64,000 nt of DNA from UBA1756 sp045132235 (GTDB lineage Bacteria > Bacteroidota > Bacteroidia > Bacteroidales > WCHB1-69), in the NCBI GenBank assembly GCA_045132235.1, contig JBGURX010000007.1:1-64000 (forward strand), in the 5' to 3' direction. A program made the position numbers and the translations under genes. Below the pieces are notes generated by a model. It did no database searches. It worked only from the letters and a program-made list of their open reading frames with translations, and had not been told where the DNA came from. Shown here piece by piece: positions 56,795 to 64,000 of this stretch (position 1 is its first letter; every line of letters starts with the position of its first letter).

Positions 56795-57358
56795 TTAAAC
56801 GGTCATAATTTCTTTTTCCTTCATCTCGGCCATCTTGTCGATTTTGGCGATGGAGTCGTCGGTCAGCTTCTGGATGTCGGCCTCCAATTTCTTCACCTCA
56901 TCTTCCGGCGTGCCGTTGTCTTTCAACTTCTTGGCAGTGTCGTTGGCGGTACGGCGGATGTTGCGGATGGTCACCTTGTGCTGCTCGGTCTCCTGTTTCA
57001 CCTTCTTCACCAGCTCCTTGCGGCGCTCCTCGGTGAGGGAGGGCACCACGATGCGGATGAACTCTCCGTTGTTCTGCGGGGTGAAGCCGAGGTTGGCAGC
57101 CAGAATGGCTTTTTCGATGATGGGCAGCATGTTGCGCTCCCACGGCTGGATGACGATCTGGCGGGCATCGGGCGTGCTGATGTTGCCCACCTGCTCTACC
57201 GGAGTCGGGTTGCCGTAGTAGTCCACCTTCAAGCCTTCCAGCATCTGCGGATTGGCTTTGCCGGCACGCACTTTCTGCAAATCTTTGTCAAACGCCACGA
57301 TGGCGCCGTTCATGCTCTCTTTTGCCTGGTCGAGGCATTTTTTCGTTTCTTCGCTCAT
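56795..57358 (-). CDS. frr: Ribosome recycling factor
   Basis: 187 aa. Typical RRF three-helix body with RAGKANPQMLEGLKVDYYGNPTPVEQVGNIS and LTEERRKELVKKVKQETEQHKVTIRNIRR. Splits post-termination ribosomes with EF-G. Follows pyrH with one small membrane gene in between. Confidence 0.96.
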   Translation of the reverse strand: MSEETKKCLDQAKESMNGAIVAFDKDLQKVRAGKANPQMLEGLKVDYYGNPTPVEQVGNISTPDARQIVIQPWERNMLPIIEKAILAANLGFTPQNNGEFIRIVVPSLTEERRKELVKKVKQETEQHKVTIRNIRRTANDTAKKLKDNGTPEDEVKKLEADIQKLTDDSIAKIDKMAEMKEKEIMTV

Positions 57359-57372
57359 GAATATAATGTCTA

Positions 57373-57756
57373 TTAGTTTTCAGAATTGTTTCTCTTGGCC
57401 AACAACTCGCGTTTCTTCTCTTCCTGCTCCTTGATTTCTTTTTGCAAAGCCTTGATCTCCTTCTCCAGCATCGAGCTGTTGAATTTATAGACGAAAAGTC
57501 CATGGAAAACCACGATGACCGTCCACAATGCGGTCACCAGCACCGAGAATTTCAGGAAGGTCATGCCCTCGTTGATGACATCCTTGGCGGTATCCACAAC
57601 GCTTGCGTCGGGAGCGGTTGCTCTGAAAAGGAAGATGTAAAGAATCCAAATCACCAGCATGGCCAATGCATAGATGGCCAAATGGAATTTGAAATGCGAT
57701 CTTTGGTTCGCTTTTTTATAAATCTGAGGATCGATTAAATTGCTGTTTTCTGCCAT
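57373..57756 (-). CDS. Small two-helix membrane protein with coiled coil
   Basis: 127 aa. Two hydrophobic helices at about 24-46 and 67-92, then a charged coiled coil (LEKEIKALQKEIKEQEEKKRELLAKR). It resembles the 2TM-domain family of small inner-membrane proteins of unknown role. It lies between pyrH (12 bases) and frr (14 bases), so it is co-transcribed with housekeeping genes. Confidence 0.75.
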   Translation of the reverse strand: MAENSNLIDPQIYKKANQRSHFKFHLAIYALAMLVIWILYIFLFRATAPDASVVDTAKDVINEGMTFLKFSVLVTALWTVIVVFHGLFVYKFNSSMLEKEIKALQKEIKEQEEKKRELLAKRNNSEN

Positions 57757-57768
57757 AGTATGAAAATT

Positions 57769-58479
57769 TTATTGGTTGCTGACAAATGTTCCGATAGGTT
57801 CGTCGCGAAGCACCTTGAGCAGGTTGCCGGATTGGTTGGCATTGTACACACAGAGTTTCACGTCATTGTCCTGACAAAGGGCGAAAGCTGTGAGATCCAT
57901 GATTTTGAGGTGCTTTTGGTAGGCTTCTGTGTAGGAGATGGTGGTGTATTTGGTAGCGGTGGGGTCCTTTTCGGGGTCGGCGGTATAGATGCCGTCCACG
58001 CGGGTGCCCTTGAGCAAAAGGTCGGCTTTGATTTCCACGGCGCGGAGGGCTGCCCCCGTGTCGGTGGTGAAGAAGGGATTGCCGGTGCCGCCGCCGAAGA
58101 TGACCACATAGCCCTCTTCCAAGTAACGCACCGCATTCTTGAAATAGATTTTCTCGCCCATGCCCTCAATGGCCATAGAGGTAAGCACCTTCACCTTCGC
58201 ACCTTTTTCCTCAAGCACGCCTTGCAGTGCCATCGAATTGATGATGGTGGCCAGCATGCCCATGTGGTCGCCCTGCCGGCGGTCGAAACCCTTGGTGGCG
58301 CCGTTCACACCGCGGAAGATGTTGCCGCCGCCAATCACCACGCCCACCTGCACGCCTTCCGCCACCGCTGACATGATTTCGCTGGCAAAATGATTCACCG
58401 CACCGTAGTTGATTCCGTAACCGTCATCCCCCATCAGAGATTCACCGCTTAATTTCAACAAAATACGATTATACTTCAT
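57769..58479 (-). CDS. pyrH: Uridylate (UMP) kinase
   Basis: 236 aa. KYNRILLKLSGESLMGDDGYGI, VVIGGGNIFRG and VVIFGGGTGNPFFTTDTGAALRAVEI are typical of bacterial UMPK, a hexamer regulated by GTP and UTP. It makes UDP from UMP, the product of the pyr cluster at 24-29 kb. First gene of the operon. Confidence 0.96.
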   Translation of the reverse strand: MKYNRILLKLSGESLMGDDGYGINYGAVNHFASEIMSAVAEGVQVGVVIGGGNIFRGVNGATKGFDRRQGDHMGMLATIINSMALQGVLEEKGAKVKVLTSMAIEGMGEKIYFKNAVRYLEEGYVVIFGGGTGNPFFTTDTGAALRAVEIKADLLLKGTRVDGIYTADPEKDPTATKYTTISYTEAYQKHLKIMDLTAFALCQDNDVKLCVYNANQSGNLLKVLRDEPIGTFVSNQ

Positions 58480-58495
58480 ATTCAGAATTTGGGTG

Positions 58496-58503
58496 CAAAT
58501 TTA
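58496..58503 (-). promoter_or_regulatory. -7 box for pyrH operon
   Basis: TAAATTTG on the minus strand, 17 bases before the pyrH ATG. Confidence 0.5.
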
Positions 58504-58573
58504 CACGATTTTTTTCAGTTTTTTTATTTTTTTTGAAAAAATAATAGTATGACATTTTGTCAGATATTCTGTT

Positions 58574-58590
58574 TTGGCAAAGTTATTGCA
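58574..58590 (+). promoter_or_regulatory. Sigma-54-like promoter upstream of clpB
   Basis: TTGGCA-N6-TTGCA, with the GG and GC dinucleotides 10 bases apart, matches the -24/-12 consensus exactly in spacing. Predicted start near 58601, 25 bases before the clpB ATG. No TAnnTTTG box is evident in this gap on the plus strand. Confidence 0.4.
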
Positions 58591-58625
58591 TAATATTCAG
58601 CCGTCAAACAAAAATTTTTACCACT

Positions 58626-61241
<2,616 letters not shown>

Positions 61242-61267
61242 ACGATGTTTTAGTAGAAAATCAGTGG

Positions 61268-61301
61268 AAACGCATCGGTCGCAAGGCCGGTGCGTTTTTT
61301 T
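61268..61301 (+). terminator. Terminator of clpB
   Basis: ACGCATCGG (61270-61278), loop of 8, CCGGTGCGT (61287-61295) with one G-T pair, then seven T residues. Confidence 0.82.
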
Positions 61302-61305
61302 GTGC

Positions 61306-62289
61306 CTACCATTGCAGCTGCGAAAGTTCCACCTCCCGCACCTCCGCACGGCCCACGCGCTCCAACACCACCACACGGCAACGCCCTTCCGCGCGCTTCT
61401 TGTCCTGCGCCATCGCCTCCAGCATCGCCGCACGGCTCACCCCCGCCGGCACCTCCACCGGCAGCCCGCAGGATTGCAGCACCTTGGTTACCAACTCGCT
61501 GTCGGCACTGCCCGCGCACTTCGCCGCACATACCAGCCCTATCGCCACCGCATCGCCATGCGACATGCCGGTGCACCGCTCCAGCGCATGCCCGAACGTG
61601 TGACCCAGATTCAACAGCCGGCGCACCCCATGCTCGCGCTCATCCTCCCGCACAATGGCCTCCTTCACACCCACCGCCTCGCGGATATAACCCAGCAGCT
61701 GCGCACGCTTCCTCTCATCATCCAACATCTCCCCCACCCCACTGCCGGCAAAAAACGCGCCGCACTCCTCGAAGTGCTCGCCGCTGATCAAAAATGCCTT
61801 CAGCATCTCCGCCAATCCCTGCCGCACCTCCGCCGCACCCAGCGTACGCAGAAACTCTACGCTGCTGACCACAAACTCGGGCTGCCGGATGCTGCCCACC
61901 ATGTTCTTGTAACCCAGCATGTTCACCCCGCTCTTGCCGCCGATGGCCGCATCCACCATGCCCAACAGCGTGGTGGGCACCAAGCCGCACGCCACGCCCC
62001 GCTTGTAGATGGAAGCCACAAAGCCGCAAATGTCGGTGGTGATGCCGCCGCCCACACCGAGCAACAGCACGTCGCGGTCGGCATGAAGCTCCAACAGCTT
62101 CTGTATCACCTCCTCAACCGTCTGCATCGTCTTATGCCGCTCTTCCGCCACCACCTCAATCTTCTCAAACGGGAAAAGATTTCCATACAACACCTCCACC
62201 CTGCGGTCGATCACCGCTACCACACGCCGCGTGCCAACCAACTGCTGCAACTCCTTCCCAAATTCTTTAAAATCTACACCAACCATCAT
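61306..62289 (-). CDS. aroB: 3-dehydroquinate synthase
   Basis: 327 aa, a little shorter than usual. NAD site LLLGVGGGITTDICGFVASIYKRG and VPTTLLGMVDAAIGGKSGVN, metal ligands in AEMLKAFLI and NLGHTFGHALE. It converts DAHP to dehydroquinate in the shikimate pathway. Two adjacent ATGs (62289, 62286) are possible. 11 bases after uvrC on the same strand. Confidence 0.95.
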   Translation of the reverse strand: MMVGVDFKEFGKELQQLVGTRRVVAVIDRRVEVLYGNLFPFEKIEVVAEERHKTMQTVEEVIQKLLELHADRDVLLLGVGGGITTDICGFVASIYKRGVACGLVPTTLLGMVDAAIGGKSGVNMLGYKNMVGSIRQPEFVVSSVEFLRTLGAAEVRQGLAEMLKAFLISGEHFEECGAFFAGSGVGEMLDDERKRAQLLGYIREAVGVKEAIVREDEREHGVRRLLNLGHTFGHALERCTGMSHGDAVAIGLVCAAKCAGSADSELVTKVLQSCGLPVEVPAGVSRAAMLEAMAQDKKRAEGRCRVVVLERVGRAEVREVELSQLQW

Positions 62290-62300
62290 ACTAAAAAATG

Positions 62301-64000
62301 TTAATGTGAGGATTTGAAATATTCAACAATCGTCTTTGCCTTGGCAGGTCCCACCACCGCGGCCAGCTCCGCCTCCGAGGCCTCCTTGATGCGCTTCACG
62401 CTTTTGAACTTCTGCAACAGTTTCTCCTTGGTGGACTTGCCAATTCCCTTAATATCATCCAGATCGGAATGGGCAAAGCCCTTCTGAAACTTTTTGCGAT
62501 GGTGCGTGATGGCGAAGCGATGCACCTCATCCTGAATGGAGGCCAACAGGTAGAAGAGCGGAGATTTGACATTGATACCCACAATTTTAGGGGGAAAGCC
62601 GTACAACAGTTCATTGGTGCGATGCTGATCGTCTTTGGCCAACCCCGCGATGGGGATCTCCACTTTCAGCTCGTCGCACACCACCTGTCGCACCACTTCC
62701 ATCTGGCCTTTTCCACCATCAGTGAGAATGAGGTCGGGCAGGGATTTCCCCTCCTCTATAAGGCGGGAATATCGCCGGCGCACCACCTCCTTCATGGAGG
62801 CATAGTCGTCAGGGCCCTCCACTGTTTTGATGTTGAAATGGCGGTACTCCTTCTTGTTGGGCTTCGCATTCACGAACTGCACCATGGCCGCCACCGCGTA
62901 GTCGCCCTGGAAGTTGGAGTTGTCGAAACACTCGATGACCGTAGGCGGCTTGGGCAGTCCCAGCTCTTTTTGCAGCTGGTTCAACACCTGTTGTCCACGC
63001 CGGTTGGGGTCCACGAGGTCACGCCGCTTGTTCTTCTCGTACATGTAGGTGAGCGCGTTTTTCTGCGAGAGGTCCAGCAGCTTCTTCTTGTCGCCCCGCT
63101 GCGGCACCGTCACGGCAATGTCCTGCAGCTGGGCTTCCGGCAGGAAGGGCAGCAGCACCGTGGCGCTGAATTCGCCGAAGCGATCCCGCAGCTCCACCAT
63201 GCCCTGCAGCAGCAGCTCCTCCGTGGTCTTCTCCAACTTATGCGCAATTTCAAGCGTATAAGACTGAATCACAGACCCTTCCATCACCCTCATAAAATTC
63301 ACGTAGGCACTCTGCTCATCTTCCGCAATGGTAAACACGTCGAGGTTGGAGATGTCGGGGTTCACCACCACCGATTTCCCCTTAAATTGTGTTAAAATGT
63401 CCAGCTTCTCTTTCACCTCCTGCGCCTTTTCGAACTCCATCTGCGCAGAAAAATCCATCATTTTTTCATGCAGTTTTCGGATGATGGACTGCGAATTTCC
63501 TTTTAATATCTCAATGATATTGTGAATGTTAGACTGATATTCCTCTTGTGAAATCTTGCCGGCGCACGGTCCCGGACAGCGATGGAGCTGGTATTTCAGG
63601 CAGGGGCGTTCGCTCTGGCGGAACAGCTTGCAGGTACGCACGGGGAAAATCTCCATCAACGTATGGAAGAGGGCGTTCATGTACTTCACGGAGGCGTAAG
63701 GGCCGAAGACCTCCTGCCGGCTCCGATCGGGCGAGCGGGTGACAAACACCTTCGGGAATGCCTCCTTCGTGACGGCAATCCATGGATAGGTCTTGTCGTC
63801 CTTCAGCATGATGTTGTACTTGGGCTTGTACTCCTTGATGAGCGTGTTTTCCAGCAGCAAGGCCTCCCACTCGGTATCGACCACCGTGGTCTGGATGTCG
63901 CGGATCTTGGTGACGAGCATCCGCACCTTGGAGGAGTCATGGTTTTTGTTGAAATAGGAGGAGACGCGCCGTTTGAGGTTCTTGGCCTTGCCGACATAAA
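62301..64000 (-). CDS. uvrC: Excinuclease ABC subunit C (5' end outside the window)
   Basis: At least 566 codons. The reading frame is open to the right edge, where it reads YVGKAKNLKRRVSSYFNK, part of the GIY-YIG nuclease domain that makes the 3' incision. An internal ATG at 63926 is not the start. A UVR motif (HEKMMDFSAQMEFEKAQEVKEKLDIL), the RNase H-like domain with ECFDNSNFQGDYAVAAMV for the 5' incision, and a C-terminal double helix-hairpin-helix (DIKGIGKSTKEKLL ... VVGPAKAKTIVEYF) follow. Confidence 0.96.
   Translation of the reverse strand, partial: YVGKAKNLKRRVSSYFNKNHDSSKVRMLVTKIRDIQTTVVDTEWEALLLENTLIKEYKPKYNIMLKDDKTYPWIAVTKEAFPKVFVTRSPDRSRQEVFGPYASVKYMNALFHTLMEIFPVRTCKLFRQSERPCLKYQLHRCPGPCAGKISQEEYQSNIHNIIEILKGNSQSIIRKLHEKMMDFSAQMEFEKAQEVKEKLDILTQFKGKSVVVNPDISNLDVFTIAEDEQSAYVNFMRVMEGSVIQSYTLEIAHKLEKTTEELLLQGMVELRDRFGEFSATVLLPFLPEAQLQDIAVTVPQRGDKKKLLDLSQKNALTYMYEKNKRRDLVDPNRRGQQVLNQLQKELGLPKPPTVIECFDNSNFQGDYAVAAMVQFVNAKPNKKEYRHFNIKTVEGPDDYASMKEVVRRRYSRLIEEGKSLPDLILTDGGKGQMEVVRQVVCDELKVEIPIAGLAKDDQHRTNELLYGFPPKIVGINVKSPLFYLLASIQDEVHRFAITHHRKKFQKGFAHSDLDDIKGIGKSTKEKLLQKFKSVKRIKEASEAELAAVVGPAKAKTIVEYFKSSH

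Overview
The window comes from the chromosome of a Bacteroidales-type Bacteroidota bacterium, genus not identifiable from sequence alone. Three things support this. Nearly every promoter carries the Bacteroides-type -7 box TAnnTTTG rather than a -10 TATAAT. Several large exported proteins end in type IX secretion (T9SS) sorting domains, and a PorV/PorQ-family protein is present. Gene content is also typical of the phylum: FISUMP lipoproteins, SprB repeats, DUF2147, a DUF4143 ATPase, RhuM and rplM-rpsI-rpsB-tsf. Housekeeping genes are about 50-55% GC with long antisense shadow ORFs. Two segments are clearly AT-richer and look accessory: about 1.5-6.5 kb and 50-51.3 kb.

Layout. 0-9 kb: an all-minus-strand accessory island. 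It holds a 1197-aa fusion of an HsdM-like methylase fold, an HsdS-like region and a histidine kinase; a response regulator with an unrecognised output domain; a WYL regulator; a ComF-like phosphoribosyltransferase; a DprA/SLOG protein; an unknown 168-aa protein; and a 28-aa predicted membrane peptide. Three promoters in this island carry the same inverted repeat at the same distance from the -7 box, so the genes look like one regulon. 9.3-19 kb: xseB, O-methyltransferase, trmD, a flavoprotein, a degenerate Rnl2-like RNA ligase, a lipoprotein, a polyprenyl synthetase, mrdA-rodA and a DUF4143 ATPase. 19-24 kb: a lipoprotein, rpsT, an acetyltransferase, upp, argF and DUF2147. 24-29.5 kb: de novo pyrimidine genes pyrC-K-D-F, pyrE and pyrB. 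They are preceded by a leader ORF plus terminator that resembles the enterobacterial pyrBI/pyrE attenuator, and PyrB carries a PyrI-like zinc tail. 29.5-40 kb: a 1635-aa SprB-repeat T9SS protein, a FISUMP lipoprotein, trmH, PorV/PorQ-like, lpxB, tRNA-Asp and a secreted serpin. 40-48 kb: the rplM-rpsI-rpsB-tsf operon and thiL-phoH followed by a PNGase F-like T9SS enzyme. 47.6-52.2 kb: a 19-aa basic ORF with its own terminator, a structured leader, a second FISUMP protein, a SIR2-like protein and RhuM. 52.5-64 kb: a four-subunit 2-oxoacid:ferredoxin oxidoreductase, a cleaved-adhesin T9SS protein, pyrH-2TM-frr-gcvH, clpB and uvrC-aroB (uvrC runs off the right edge).

Seven palindromes (most with GTAGRG.../...CYCTAC ends) are scattered from 20 to 55 kb. 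One is translated inside a gene and one acts as a terminator. The strongest candidate for an undescribed system is the 0.5-9.0 kb island. The methylase-like module keeps a SAM-site-like motif but has a degraded catalytic motif IV, and it is joined to a kinase with recognisable H, N and G boxes. That suggests a sensor rather than a restriction enzyme, with DprA and a PRPP-dependent enzyme as possible nucleotide or DNA effectors.
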